From the NCBI RefSeq assembly GCF_946187255.1, contig NZ_CAMHRZ010000010.1:1-27128 (forward strand): 27,128 bases of DNA, written 5' to 3'. The notes under the pieces are model-generated. The model was not told where the DNA came from and did no database searches. It worked only from the letters and a program-made list of their open reading frames with translations. Source of the DNA: an uncultured Ruminococcus sp. Lineage in GTDB: Bacteria > Bacillota > Clostridia > Oscillospirales > Ruminococcaceae. Positions 15,456 to 23,662 of this stretch are shown piece by piece. Every line of letters starts with the position of its first letter. The stretch's first letter is position 1. Both the position numbers and the translations under genes were made by a program.

Positions 15456-16811
15456 TTAACTGCCCGATTCCTTGCTTGTGATGAACCGATCCAGCAGTAA
15501 AAGCGAGACAGCCATCATCACAGCTTCGGTGACAGGCTGTGCTTTCAGCATACCGTCAAAGCCGAAGAGTTTGTTCAGCAGGAGAAGCAGCGGGATGTAG
15601 AGGATGAGCTGACGTATCAGCGTTATCACGAAAGCGAACAGCGGCTTGCCTATCGCCTGGAAGGACATCCTGCACATGGAGACTGTCCCGACAAAGGGCA
15701 GAATGAACATGACGTTGCGCAGTGCCTTTGCGCCTATGGCTGTGACCTCCGCCGAATCGGTGAACAGACCTATCAGCATCGGTGCGAGAACGCCGTAAAC
15801 CGCCATGAGAACTATCTCCGTACCCGTGACTATCATCACGCCCGAACGGAGTATCGCTTTCATGCGCGGGTAATTCTTCGCGCCGTAATTGTAGCCCATC
15901 AGCGGCTGTGTACCCGCCGCAAAGCCCTGATATATGTAGTTTCCGAGTGACAGCAGCTTCTGCGCTATGCCCATAGCCGCAACTGTCAGCTCGCCGTAGT
16001 TTACCGCAAGGTTGTTGTTCACGACGAATGCCGCAGAGGAAAGCAGTGTTTCCAGAGAGGCGGGCGTGCCGACGCGGTATATCTCACCGAGTATAGCGGC
16101 TTTCGGGGCGATGTAATTTTTCGACGGTCTCAGCAGAGTTTTGCCGCTCAGATAAAACAGCAGAGAAGCCGCCGTTCCCGATGCGTTGCCGATAACGGTC
16201 GCAAGTGCCGCACCCCTTATCTGCATACCGAGTTTGAAAATGAATATCGGGTCGAGGATGATGTTGACTATCGTGCCCACGATCATTCCGACTATCGAAT
16301 AGGTGACGGAGCCCTCACTTCGCAGGAACTGCCCGAAGGAATAGTTGCCCATCGTGAAAATACTGCCGATGAGTATTATCCTGACGTACTGCCGCGTGTA
16401 TCCAAAGGTGTTCTCCTGTGCGCCCAGCCCTCTGACTATGGCGTTCAGGAATATCAGTCCCGCCGCCGCGACTATCAGGCTGTTGAATGCGGTGAGCATA
16501 AAACCCGCCGTAAGTGTCTGCTGTGCTTTTTCTCTGTCCTCCGCACCTAGACATCTTGCTATCAGCGAGGAAGCGCCCGTACCCACCATGTTCGCTATGG
16601 CTACCATGACCATCATCACGGGGTAAGCGAGATTCACCGCCGCAAGCTGATAATCGTCGCGGGTGAGCCCGATGAAATAGGTGTCCACCAGATTGTACAG
16701 TACCATGATGAACATCCCCGCGATCAGCGGCACGCCCATTTTGACCACCGCCTTAGCGGGCTTTTCTTCGCTCAGCGTGTAAATTCTTTTGTCTGTGTTT
16801 TTGTGTGACAT
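15456..16811 (-). CDS. MATE family efflux transporter
   Basis: A 451-residue membrane protein with about twelve hydrophobic spans in two related halves, the usual size and plan for the multidrug and toxic compound extrusion family. Family-typical features include an N-terminal amphipathic stretch before the first span (PAKAVVKMGVPLIAGMFIM), YNLVDTYFIG, and the mid-protein AQKLLSLGNYIYQGFAAGTQ and QPLMGYNYGAKNY segments. These exporters use sodium or proton gradients to expel cationic drugs or metabolites. It has a strong promoter at 16878-16906 and a GGAAGAAG ribosome binding site about 10 bases before the ATG. It lies upstream of cassette 2 on the same strand without a clear terminator between, so it may be partly co-expressed with the envelope-response module. 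The substrate cannot be assigned. Confidence 0.93.
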   Translation of the reverse strand: MSHKNTDKRIYTLSEEKPAKAVVKMGVPLIAGMFIMVLYNLVDTYFIGLTRDDYQLAAVNLAYPVMMVMVAIANMVGTGASSLIARCLGAEDREKAQQTLTAGFMLTAFNSLIVAAAGLIFLNAIVRGLGAQENTFGYTRQYVRIILIGSIFTMGNYSFGQFLRSEGSVTYSIVGMIVGTIVNIILDPIFIFKLGMQIRGAALATVIGNASGTAASLLFYLSGKTLLRPSKNYIAPKAAILGEIYRVGTPASLETLLSSAAFVVNNNLAVNYGELTVAAMGIAQKLLSLGNYIYQGFAAGTQPLMGYNYGAKNYPRMKAILRSGVMIVTGTEIVLMAVYGVLAPMLIGLFTDSAEVTAIGAKALRNVMFILPFVGTVSMCRMSFQAIGKPLFAFVITLIRQLILYIPLLLLLNKLFGFDGMLKAQPVTEAVMMAVSLLLLDRFITSKESGS

Positions 16812-16877
16812 ATTGCCGATCTTCTTCCATATTATAGTATACCGATATTTATCCGATAAGATATTTGATATATGATA

Positions 16878-16906
16878 ATTATATCACGCCGCAAACATTA
16901 AGTCAA
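16878..16906 (-). promoter_or_regulatory. Promoter of the MATE gene
   Basis: On the minus strand TTGACT (16906-16901), a 17-base spacer, then TATAAT (16883-16878) with a TG one base upstream (extended -10). It is back to back with the promoter at 16938-16966. Confidence 0.82.
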
Positions 16907-16937
16907 TAAACTGCCGAGGATATATCATTTGCCTGTA

Positions 16938-16966
16938 TTGACTTATTATCCCGGCTGTGCTATACT
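16938..16966 (+). promoter_or_regulatory. Promoter of the unrecognised gene at 17024
   Basis: TTGACT (16938-16943), 17 bases, TATACT (16961-16966). The predicted leader is about 50 bases. The -35 elements of this and the MATE promoter are only about 31 bases apart. Confidence 0.82.
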
Positions 16967-17023
16967 GTTCAAAACAAGGTCCGCAGTAATACTTTGCATA
17001 AACTGTAAAAAAGAGGTGTGGAT

Positions 17024-17893
17024 ATGAAAAAGAAAGAAGAACCTGTGCTGACGCAGGAAGAGATACGCGAATTTGTCATCGGGTATCTCGGCAGCAAGGA
17101 GAATAAGACCAATGCGCAGATCAAGCGCTTTGACAAGTATCTTGCCGAAGAACACGATGTTTTTGAAGCGCTGATCCGTGAGGGCATCATCGCCAAAAAC
17201 GGGCGGCAGAGCTATTCGATGTATGAACGGGTACTGGACACGCTTTTCAGGGACGGTCGCTGCAGCGATCTTGCACTGCGGGAAGCAAAGGCACTTGCAG
17301 ACGGACTGCACTTCATCGACCCGGAAGGCCGTGAACTTCTTCGCGGGAGGGGCGTGAAGAATATGCCCGAATGGAGTACGGAGGATGAAGAACATCTGCG
17401 CAGGTGGCTTGCCTGCGAATGCGACGATCTCCCCGAAACAGTCCCGCTGACCTCGATACAGCAGGTGCATTACTGCGGAGACTCCTATGAAGAACATTTT
17501 GCGGCGCTCTCGCTGGTCTGTGATTTCCCGCTCCGCTATGCCGCCTATACCTTTTATCGCGGTGTCGTGATGGAATTCAAATGGCCGCTGCGTGCGTTCA
17601 TCCTTTACCGCGAAAACGGCTTTGCGGATGAAGCCGTTGCGAAGATGCGGGAGATGTATGCCTCACTGTTCCGTCAGACCGAAGAAGAGATCGACATCAA
17701 TGTCATGCTGGGCTTTGCGGCGGTATATTGCAGCGGCGGCAAGAAAAAGCCCGAGACAGAGTTCTATCAGAAATACATCGAACAATGGCTGTCGGAAGAT
17801 CATGACAGGTTCATCGGCTATATCCGCGACCACATGAACGGCGATTTCCGCAGCAAGGTGCTGAAAAAACTTACAGGTTCGGGGAGAGCATGA
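17024..17893 (+). CDS. Conserved-looking cytosolic protein, function unknown
   Basis: A 289-residue soluble protein I do not recognise. The ATG at 17024 is preferred over a GTG at 17018, because AGAGG lies 7 bases before the ATG and only 1 base before the GTG. There is no signal peptide or membrane span. The sequence looks mostly helical and highly charged, rich in Glu, Lys and Arg. An N-terminal part (about 1-110, KEEIREFVIGYLGS-like with a basic helix) is followed by a more aromatic part (about 145-230, with YAAYTFYRG and WPLRAFILYRENGF) and a basic C-terminus. Cysteines are scattered without a metal-site pattern. It forms a single-gene transcription unit with its own promoter and terminator, divergent from the MATE gene. 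The helical repeats might be a protein-protein scaffold, but that is only an impression. Confidence 0.85.
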   Translation: MKKKEEPVLTQEEIREFVIGYLGSKENKTNAQIKRFDKYLAEEHDVFEALIREGIIAKNGRQSYSMYERVLDTLFRDGRCSDLALREAKALADGLHFIDPEGRELLRGRGVKNMPEWSTEDEEHLRRWLACECDDLPETVPLTSIQQVHYCGDSYEEHFAALSLVCDFPLRYAAYTFYRGVVMEFKWPLRAFILYRENGFADEAVAKMREMYASLFRQTEEEIDINVMLGFAAVYCSGGKKKPETEFYQKYIEQWLSEDHDRFIGYIRDHMNGDFRSKVLKKLTGSGRA

Positions 17894-17924
17894 TAAGCCA
17901 TTCCCCCTTTCACACGAACGAACA

Positions 17925-17956
17925 AGACCCTGCCATCGCTGACAGGGTCTGTTTTT
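17925..17956 (+). terminator. Intrinsic terminator, possibly bidirectional
   Basis: AGACCCTG (17925-17932) pairs perfectly with CAGGGTCT (17943-17950) around a 10-base loop, followed by GTTTTT. On the other strand it lies just past the leucine-rich repeat gene (stop at 17969), but the T-tract there is weaker, so use in both directions is possible rather than certain. Confidence 0.88.
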
Positions 17957-17968
17957 GTAATATGTATG

Positions 17969-19315
17969 TTATCCGAAAGACGGCACCTTACCTGGTACGA
18001 TCACATAGAACGACCTCTTGAATACATCGTCGTTCACCCACTTGCCGTTTATCTTTGCCAGAACGACCATTCTGTAGGTGTTTCCTGACACCTGCGGGGA
18101 AGTCCAAGTGGTGGTGCCGCCGTCCAGCTGCTTTACTACCTTCCACTTGTTCGCCTGGTATACGCCTATACCGTACTTTTCCGCATTGGGTATCTTATTC
18201 CACTTGAAGCCTATCCTTCCGTCTCTGATAGCGGTCTGTACCACAGGATAAGGGTCAACGGGAGCGCCTCCGGTAGTTACGTTGCAGGGGCGGCTGAGAT
18301 CCATGAACCACTCGCCCTTCACCATCGGGATGATCGCCAGCTTGTACTCGGTGTGCGGCTGCAGCCCCGTAAGTTTGTATTCGAGGGCGCTTGTCTTGGC
18401 GAGTATCTTCCAGTTATTGTTGACATAACCGCATACTGCGTAATATTCGGCATCGCGTATCCGTGACCATGTGAAATACAGACTGGTGTTGGTTATAAAG
18501 CATCCGGGGCTCGGGAGGAGGGGCAGGGTGATATTATAATGGATATTGGCACACGTCAGAAAATCATTGCGGTCGGCAATATCTATTGCCTTCCACTGAG
18601 TGTTTGTTCCTTCATAATACACTTCCATGAGGGTGGGGTCGTAATAGAACGCATATTTACCGATACTCTTCACGCTTGCAGGCATAGCTATGCTTTTGAG
18701 CTTGTCGCAGTGGCAGAATGCGTCTTCACCGATGCTTGTAACGCCTTGGGGTATCGATATGGCTCTGAGGTTCTCGCACCAGAAAAATGTAGCTTTTTCG
18801 ATGCGTGTGACCTTTTTGGGTATGTTTACGCTAATAAGATTGGTGCAGCCCTGAAATGCACTTTCTTCGATAGACGTGATGCTTTCGGGCAAGTGTATGC
18901 TCCTGAGACTTGTGCATTCACCAAATGCAAATTTCCCGATCGTCTTAACGCCGTAGGGGATATTTACGCTTGTAAGGTTTTGGCAGTCAAAAAAACCGTT
19001 CACCTCTGTAACGCCGGAAGGTATCTCAACGGTCTTGAGCTTTGAGCAAAAATGAAATGCATCGCCGCCGAGGGCGGTTACTTTTTTCCCGTTTAACGTA
19101 GCAGGGATAGACAGCGCAGTCGGATTTCCTGTGTACTCGATTATTTTAACACTCTCGTCATCTATTGAGGTATAGGCATAAGCGCCGCACTTCTCAATAG
19201 TCACCGCACTCGCCGAAATTACCGAGCCGAATAAGCCCTCTCTCGCAGGCAGTGCCGCCGCAGTCCCGAAAGCCAAGCATACAGCCAGCGCAGATGATAT
19301 GATTTTCTTGAACAT
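17969..19315 (-). CDS. Secreted leucine-rich repeat (BspA-like) protein with fibronectin-like C-terminus
   Basis: A 448-residue exported protein. I chose the ATG at 19315 because AAAGGAG lies 8 bases before it; a GTG at 19324 is too close to that site. Residues 1-37 are a signal peptide ending near SASA. About residues 60-245 are LRR_5/BspA-type repeats of about 23 residues, with recurring units like SIHLPESITSIEESAFQGCT and AISIPQGVTSIGEDAFCHC. Two fibronectin type III-like modules follow (about 255-345 and 350-445), each with a Trp-rich strand such as LYFTWSRIRDAEYYAV and IGFKWNKIPNAEKYGI. There is no sortase motif or dockerin. BspA-like proteins are surface or secreted adhesion proteins in gut bacteria, so a role in binding host or substrate is plausible. 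Its promoter carries a striking inverted repeat (19381-19406). Confidence 0.9.
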   Translation of the reverse strand: MFKKIISSALAVCLAFGTAAALPAREGLFGSVISASAVTIEKCGAYAYTSIDDESVKIIEYTGNPTALSIPATLNGKKVTALGGDAFHFCSKLKTVEIPSGVTEVNGFFDCQNLTSVNIPYGVKTIGKFAFGECTSLRSIHLPESITSIEESAFQGCTNLISVNIPKKVTRIEKATFFWCENLRAISIPQGVTSIGEDAFCHCDKLKSIAMPASVKSIGKYAFYYDPTLMEVYYEGTNTQWKAIDIADRNDFLTCANIHYNITLPLLPSPGCFITNTSLYFTWSRIRDAEYYAVCGYVNNNWKILAKTSALEYKLTGLQPHTEYKLAIIPMVKGEWFMDLSRPCNVTTGGAPVDPYPVVQTAIRDGRIGFKWNKIPNAEKYGIGVYQANKWKVVKQLDGGTTTWTSPQVSGNTYRMVVLAKINGKWVNDDVFKRSFYVIVPGKVPSFG

Positions 19316-19368
19316 ACTATACACTCCTTTACAAAATTTACCGTATATTTTTTTAATTGGTTATAGTT

Positions 19369-19398
19369 ATTATAACACATAACAGGCATCCGTGTCAA
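19369..19398 (-). promoter_or_regulatory. Promoter of the leucine-rich repeat protein gene
   Basis: On the minus strand a perfect TTGACA (19398-19393), an 18-base spacer, then TATAAT (19374-19369) preceded by TG one base upstream (extended -10). The -35 lies inside a perfect inverted repeat. Confidence 0.83.
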
Positions 19399-19406
19399 TG
19401 CCTGTT
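19381..19406. repeat. Perfect 9-base inverted repeat, probable operator
   Basis: AACAGGCAT (19381-19389) and ATGCCTGTT (19398-19406) are exact reverse complements separated by 8 bases. The element covers the -35 and part of the spacer of the leucine-rich repeat gene's promoter, so a dimeric repressor bound here would block RNA polymerase. No T-run follows in either direction, which argues against a terminator. The binding protein is not identifiable from this window. Confidence 0.6.
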
Positions 19407-19471
19407 GAAATTTTAGCAGCACTGTGTATTTTGCCGCTTTGCGGGATAACGGTGTGCTTTTTGTAAAAAGG

Positions 19472-19500
19472 TTGATTATTCGCCCGAAAGGTGATATAAT
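19472..19500 (+). promoter_or_regulatory. Promoter of the RhuM-Fic gene
   Basis: TTGATT (19472-19477), 17 bases, TATAAT (19495-19500) with a TG one base upstream of the -10. The leader to the start codon is about 130 bases and contains no obvious second gene. The whole gene-free stretch 19316-19638 is accounted for by this divergent promoter pair and the inverted repeat. Confidence 0.78.
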
Positions 19501-19638
19501 ACAATAGATCAGAGAACATTTACTTTTGTGCTGTTGATTTGACATAGCGTGATCTGATGATATGAAAAGCGGAGGTACTATACGGGTATAAGATCAAGCA
19601 TTTATAAAAAGAGAAAATAATACAGGATGGTGATAATA

Positions 19639-20583
19639 ATGAATGAAAACGAGATCATTTTATACGAGACAAAAGACCACGAAGTAAAGCTGAATGTCAA
19701 TATGGACGGGGAGACTGTGTGGCTGAACAGAGCACAGATGTCCGAACTGTTCGGGCGAGATGTCAGCGTTATAGGTCGTCATATCAATGCGGTATTTAAG
19801 GAGAACGAAGTTGACAAGGAAAGCAATGTGCAAAATCTGCACATTCCAAATTCTGACAAATCGGTGGAGTTTTATTCCCTCGACGTGATAATCTCCGTCG
19901 GCTACCGTGTAAAGTCACAGCGCGGTGTGGAGTTCCGCAAGTGGGCGAACGGGGTGCTGAAGGATTACATAATGCGCGGCTATGCTGTCAATACTAAGCG
20001 TATAGAACAGATAGGTGAGGTCATACGCATTATGAAACGTGCAGAAAATCAGCTTGACGCAAAACAGGTGCTGTCGGTCATCGAGAAGTTCAACACCGCC
20101 CTTGACCTGCTGGACGATTACGACCATCAGACCATGAAGAAGCCTGCGGGCAGCAAAGCGGTATACGTCCTTGAGTATGAGGAGTGCCGTAAGGTGATAA
20201 ACGAGATGAAGTTCGCATCGGACAGTGAGCTTTTCGGCAATGAAAAGGACGATTCCTTCAAGGGAAGCATTGCCAATATCTACCAGGAGTTCGGCGGAGT
20301 GGAGATATACCCGTCCCTTGAAGAAAAGGCGGCAAACCTTCTGTACTTCGTCACCAAGAACCACAGCTTTTCGGACGGCAACAAGCGCATTGCGGCGGCT
20401 ATGTTCCTGTACTTCCTCGACAAGAACGGTGCGCTGTTCCTGGATGAAGCCAAGACCGAAAAGACCATTGCCGACCAGACTCTTGCCGCACTGACCATCA
20501 TGATAGCCGAATCACAGCCGAGTGAAAAGGAAATGATGGTGAATGTAATCATGAATTGCATGATAACAGGGAACAACGGCTGA
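19639..20583 (+). CDS. RhuM-like protein fused to a Fic/Doc domain
   Basis: A 314-residue cytosolic protein. The ATG at 19639 is preferred over one at 19627 because GGATGGTGAT then serves as ribosome binding site. Residues 1-118 match the RhuM (virulence RhuM / KilA-N-like) family: MDGETVWLNRAQMSELFGRD, then SLDVIISVGYRVKSQRGVEFRKWA. A helical linker (about 120-165) joins a C-terminal Fic/Doc domain with motif His242-Ser-Phe-Ser-Asp-Gly-Asn-Lys-Arg250. The lysine at the position where AMPylating Fic enzymes have glycine (HPFxxGNGR) is Doc-like; Doc phosphorylates EF-Tu, so a kinase-type activity is a reasonable guess. No separate antitoxin gene is adjacent, and the N-terminal part may take that role. 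The gene is a single transcription unit and could belong to a defence or toxin module. Confidence 0.9.
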   Translation: MNENEIILYETKDHEVKLNVNMDGETVWLNRAQMSELFGRDVSVIGRHINAVFKENEVDKESNVQNLHIPNSDKSVEFYSLDVIISVGYRVKSQRGVEFRKWANGVLKDYIMRGYAVNTKRIEQIGEVIRIMKRAENQLDAKQVLSVIEKFNTALDLLDDYDHQTMKKPAGSKAVYVLEYEECRKVINEMKFASDSELFGNEKDDSFKGSIANIYQEFGGVEIYPSLEEKAANLLYFVTKNHSFSDGNKRIAAAMFLYFLDKNGALFLDEAKTEKTIADQTLAALTIMIAESQPSEKEMMVNVIMNCMITGNNG

Positions 20584-20611
20584 GACATTAACTATATAAG
20601 AAAAATTTAAT

Positions 20612-20651
20612 CGGTCTTATCCCCGAGTGGTGCGGGGAGGACCGTATTTTA
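20612..20651 (+). terminator. Terminator-like hairpin after the RhuM-Fic gene
   Basis: CGGTC (20612-20616) pairs with GACCG (20640-20644), with an inner CCCC/GGGG stem. The T-run (TATTTTA) is imperfect, so efficiency is uncertain. Confidence 0.7.
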
Positions 20652-20735
20652 TGCCTTTCCTGCACCCATTGAGATGACGTGTTATTATAATATCTTTGTT
20701 TTTTCACATTAATGCAACAATTCTTGCAGATCCTA

Positions 20736-20764
20736 TTGAAATTAATAAGAAAACGTGTTATAAT
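20736..20764 (+). promoter_or_regulatory. Promoter of the HD-GYP gene
   Basis: TTGAAA (20736-20741), 17 bases, TATAAT (20759-20764) with TG one base upstream. A second TATAAT at 20808-20813 has no well-spaced -35. The rest of the gene-free stretch 20584-20891 is A/T-rich with the terminator at its start, and I see no other feature in it. Confidence 0.72.
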
Positions 20765-20891
20765 AAATGTATCTATTGAATTTAACATATTAAAGCGCAA
20801 AAATCGGTATAATATGGTCAATTATTGCTATAAATATGATTTTGCATCACCGTGAAGATACAGCGGTGAGATCCTAAAAAAAAGGGGAAAT

Positions 20892-22961
20892 ATGAATAAT
20901 ATGGATAAAAGGAAAGGGACGAGGGAAGGCTTTATACACTCCCTGATATCCCACAAAGAATTACCTAAGTTCACGATTATGATCCCGATAATGATCTATG
21001 TGCTGTTATATATCTGCACAATTATTTGCGCACGTTCCGGCAAGGTGCTGATGACCGGCAGCGGCGAGCTGCCTCTGTCTACACTTACAGGCGTGTTTAC
21101 ATACCTTTCGTGTATATGTCTTGTTGTTATGGTGCTGAACTACAAGAGGCTGGGATTTATTTTAGCGATCCTGCTTCAGCTTTCAGGAATACCGTCCTAC
21201 ATCGTGAATATTTTTGCACGGCATAATGTAAGAACGATACCCGGAGTTTTTTCCTGTATTTTTACCATGATAATGCTGTTTATCATACATCGCAGTCAGT
21301 GCAGGATGGAAAACAACCAGAAACAGCTGCAAAACCTGTTTGAGCAGACTGCTGTCGCGCTGATCAATGCGATAGATACGAAGGACAAGTACACACACGG
21401 TCATTCATCGAGAGTTGCCGAATACGCCCGCAGGCTTGCGGAGATGAACCATAAGAGCGAAGAGGAATGCGATATGGTCTACTATACGGCGCTGCTGCAC
21501 GATGTGGGAAAGATAGGCGTTCCCAACAGTATCATAAACAAAGCGGGAAAGCTGACATCCGATGAATATGACATAATAAAGCAGCACCCCGTCAAAGGCG
21601 CGAAGATACTAGAAAAGATCAGTGAATATCCGTTTTTGAGCATTGGTGCGAATTATCACCATGAACGCTATGACGGAAAGGGCTATCCGAAAGGTCTGAA
21701 AGGGGAGGAGATACCCGAGATCGCAAGGATAATCGCTGTTGCGGATGCCTACGATGCCATGACTTCCATACGAAGCTACCGTGACCCGATACCGCAGGAC
21801 AAGGTGCGTGAGGAGATCGTCAAGGGCATCGGTACGCAGTTCTCTCCCGAGTATGCAAGGCTGATGCTCCACATGATAGATACCGACACCGAATACAGCA
21901 TGAAGGAAAGAACGAAGGATAAAGCACCCGAAAACAGCGGATTTACCGTAGTTGAGCACAGAAGTGAAGTCGGTGACGGTATGAAGGTATCACAGAATAT
22001 GAGAACCATAAGAGTATCGGTGCTCTCATCCGATGAAGCGTCGGGTATCACACCGAAGCCTTCGATGATACTGTTTGATTCGCTTGACAGAAAGGTACAC
22101 ACCGATGAAACGGAAGCGAAGGAGCTTTTCTATTTTGAGTACGGAGAGGTATGGTTCGACGGACATACTTCCATCGGCGGCGCACGAAAGATGCAGACGA
22201 CCATCATAAACAGCGGTTCGGAGGATATAAAGAATAAAGGTGATTATAAGATCGAAGCTGTCAGGATAGACGATCATGCGCTGATACGCATAGCGGGCAA
22301 GGAACGCACAGCAGAGGTGATAGTCGCACTGCCCGACAGTACAAGGTTCATGTGTATCGCCTTGACAGGCGAGAACTGCTGCATGAGCGGTATAAGTGCC
22401 GACAGGGCGGAAGAGAAGAGCCCCGATGACTGCATCCCGAGAATAGCCGATAAGATCAGCTTTATCAACGTTCCCGCAGGAGATATCCCCAATGTGCAGG
22501 TGAACGGCTTCCGCACCGATTCCTCACAGGGCATAGCGATAAAGGACGGTCTTAAACTGACTTTCCACACAAGATCACTGCCCACTGCAAGGCTTGTATG
22601 GCACTGTCCGTTCATCGATATATTCTGCTCCGATGACGGAAAGGTGGGAGGCGCAAATTACCGCGATCTTGCCTGTGCCCGTTTTGACGGCGAAAGCTGG
22701 GAAAGCGACCCGAACTGCAGTGCAAAACTGAATGTCTGGAGGACAGAGAGCTTTGAAGACTGGGACACCTGGAAGAAGTACAATCAGGAGGGCTACGATG
22801 CCGTAGTCACATTCAAGGTCAAGGATCATAATATAACCGTGATAACCGAAAATGCAGGCATATCTGTCAGCAACACATTTGTGATGAGCGGTATAGACAA
22901 GCCCATATACGCAGCCATCACAGGCGATCAGGTGGCGATCACCAATATACGGATAAACTAA
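20892..22961 (+). CDS. Membrane HD-GYP domain protein with large beta-rich C-terminal region
   Basis: A 689-residue protein. Four hydrophobic spans (about residues 27-48, 64-83, 87-108, 116-134) put both ends in the cytosol. A short coiled-coil-like linker leads to an HD-GYP domain (about 152-335) with H203-D204 in LLHDVGKIGVPNSI, HHERYDGKGYPKG (GYP at 264-266) and VADAYDAM. HD-GYP proteins hydrolyse cyclic di-nucleotides such as cyclic di-GMP, and all the core residues I can check are present. Residues 345-689 are not a domain I know. They look beta-rich and appear to be two related units, with ALTGENCCMSGIS near 493 matching AITGDQVAITNIR at the C-terminus. The region resembles a lectin/jelly-roll fold, odd on the cytosolic side. 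The start is set by AAGGGGAAAT just before the ATG, and the gene is a single unit ending in a strong terminator. Confidence 0.9.
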   Translation: MNNMDKRKGTREGFIHSLISHKELPKFTIMIPIMIYVLLYICTIICARSGKVLMTGSGELPLSTLTGVFTYLSCICLVVMVLNYKRLGFILAILLQLSGIPSYIVNIFARHNVRTIPGVFSCIFTMIMLFIIHRSQCRMENNQKQLQNLFEQTAVALINAIDTKDKYTHGHSSRVAEYARRLAEMNHKSEEECDMVYYTALLHDVGKIGVPNSIINKAGKLTSDEYDIIKQHPVKGAKILEKISEYPFLSIGANYHHERYDGKGYPKGLKGEEIPEIARIIAVADAYDAMTSIRSYRDPIPQDKVREEIVKGIGTQFSPEYARLMLHMIDTDTEYSMKERTKDKAPENSGFTVVEHRSEVGDGMKVSQNMRTIRVSVLSSDEASGITPKPSMILFDSLDRKVHTDETEAKELFYFEYGEVWFDGHTSIGGARKMQTTIINSGSEDIKNKGDYKIEAVRIDDHALIRIAGKERTAEVIVALPDSTRFMCIALTGENCCMSGISADRAEEKSPDDCIPRIADKISFINVPAGDIPNVQVNGFRTDSSQGIAIKDGLKLTFHTRSLPTARLVWHCPFIDIFCSDDGKVGGANYRDLACARFDGESWESDPNCSAKLNVWRTESFEDWDTWKKYNQEGYDAVVTFKVKDHNITVITENAGISVSNTFVMSGIDKPIYAAITGDQVAITNIRIN

Positions 22962-22967
22962 ACACAA

Positions 22968-23006
22968 GCACTCCTGTGGAAATATCTCCGCAGGAGTGCC
23001 TTTATT
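22968..23006 (+). terminator. Intrinsic terminator of the HD-GYP gene
   Basis: GCACTCCTGTGG (22968-22979) pairs with CCGCAGGAGTGC (22988-22999) around an 8-base loop, with one G-T pair, then CTTTATTATT. On the minus strand it lies just after the acetyltransferase gene but has a weaker T-tract there. Confidence 0.9.
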
Positions 23007-23056
23007 ATTGCTATCTCAGCGTATCCGCTTTTGCCCGAAATAAGTCTTGCCGTCAT

Positions 23057-23605
23057 TCAGTCATTGAGTATCCTCATGGTGAAAAACAGCATCCGCAGAC
23101 CCATGAATGATCTGATAAGACTGCGGTATTCCTTGTTGCTTATCCTGCCGCCGATGCTCATAAGGTCGAAGATGACATTTGCTTCCTGCATTTTCTGACC
23201 TGTCCGCACAAAGCCCGCACGTTCGTAGAAATGCAGTCTGTTTACGCGCTGAGCGTAGTTGGGGTACTTCTTCTCGACTTCCTCGATGGCGAGAAAGAAC
23301 CGCCTGCCGCTGTATTTCTTCTGTGCGGCTTTCAGGATAGCTGTGCCGTACCCTCTTCCGCGCTTGCTGTCATCAACAGCGAAATAGAAAATATAGCTGA
23401 GATCATGGTAATTGACCACATACAGAAAGTCTATCCAGTCTTCACCGTCGCGGCAGCTGAAAAAATTTACGTTCGCTCTGCCTGCTTTCCGAAGCAGCAT
23501 ATCAAATGGCGCGCGCTCATCGAAAGGAAAGGCGCTGTGATACAGCCGCCGTATATTTTCAAGGTCTGTTTTGTCGTTTGTTATGTTGATAAGTCTGATA
23601 TTCAT
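23057..23605 (-). CDS. GNAT family N-acetyltransferase
   Basis: A 182-residue cytosolic acetyltransferase-like protein. The acetyl-CoA pyrophosphate loop of the GNAT family is RGRGYGT (about residues 82-88), followed by the expected helix. Downstream, RLHFYERAGFVRTGQ (near 125-140) is the classic C-terminal GNAT strand-helix segment. AAGGAG lies 7 bases before the ATG. It is the last gene of the minus-strand redox group, 57 bases after the flavodoxin with no terminator I can see, so co-transcription is likely. The extra C-terminal 40 residues (after about 145) are basic and not part of the core fold. The acceptor substrate is unknown. Confidence 0.88.
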   Translation of the reverse strand: MNIRLINITNDKTDLENIRRLYHSAFPFDERAPFDMLLRKAGRANVNFFSCRDGEDWIDFLYVVNYHDLSYIFYFAVDDSKRGRGYGTAILKAAQKKYSGRRFFLAIEEVEKKYPNYAQRVNRLHFYERAGFVRTGQKMQEANVIFDLMSIGGRISNKEYRSLIRSFMGLRMLFFTMRILND

Positions 23606-23662
23606 TGTGCTCTCCTTATTGCCGTTCTTCCGTGAGATATCCTGTATGCGGCGGCTCGGTGA

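Noticed and set aside
19550..19600. Short open frame (about nine codons) in the leader of the RhuM-Fic gene
   Set aside because: It is too short to support, with no ribosome binding site and no sign of conservation to assess.
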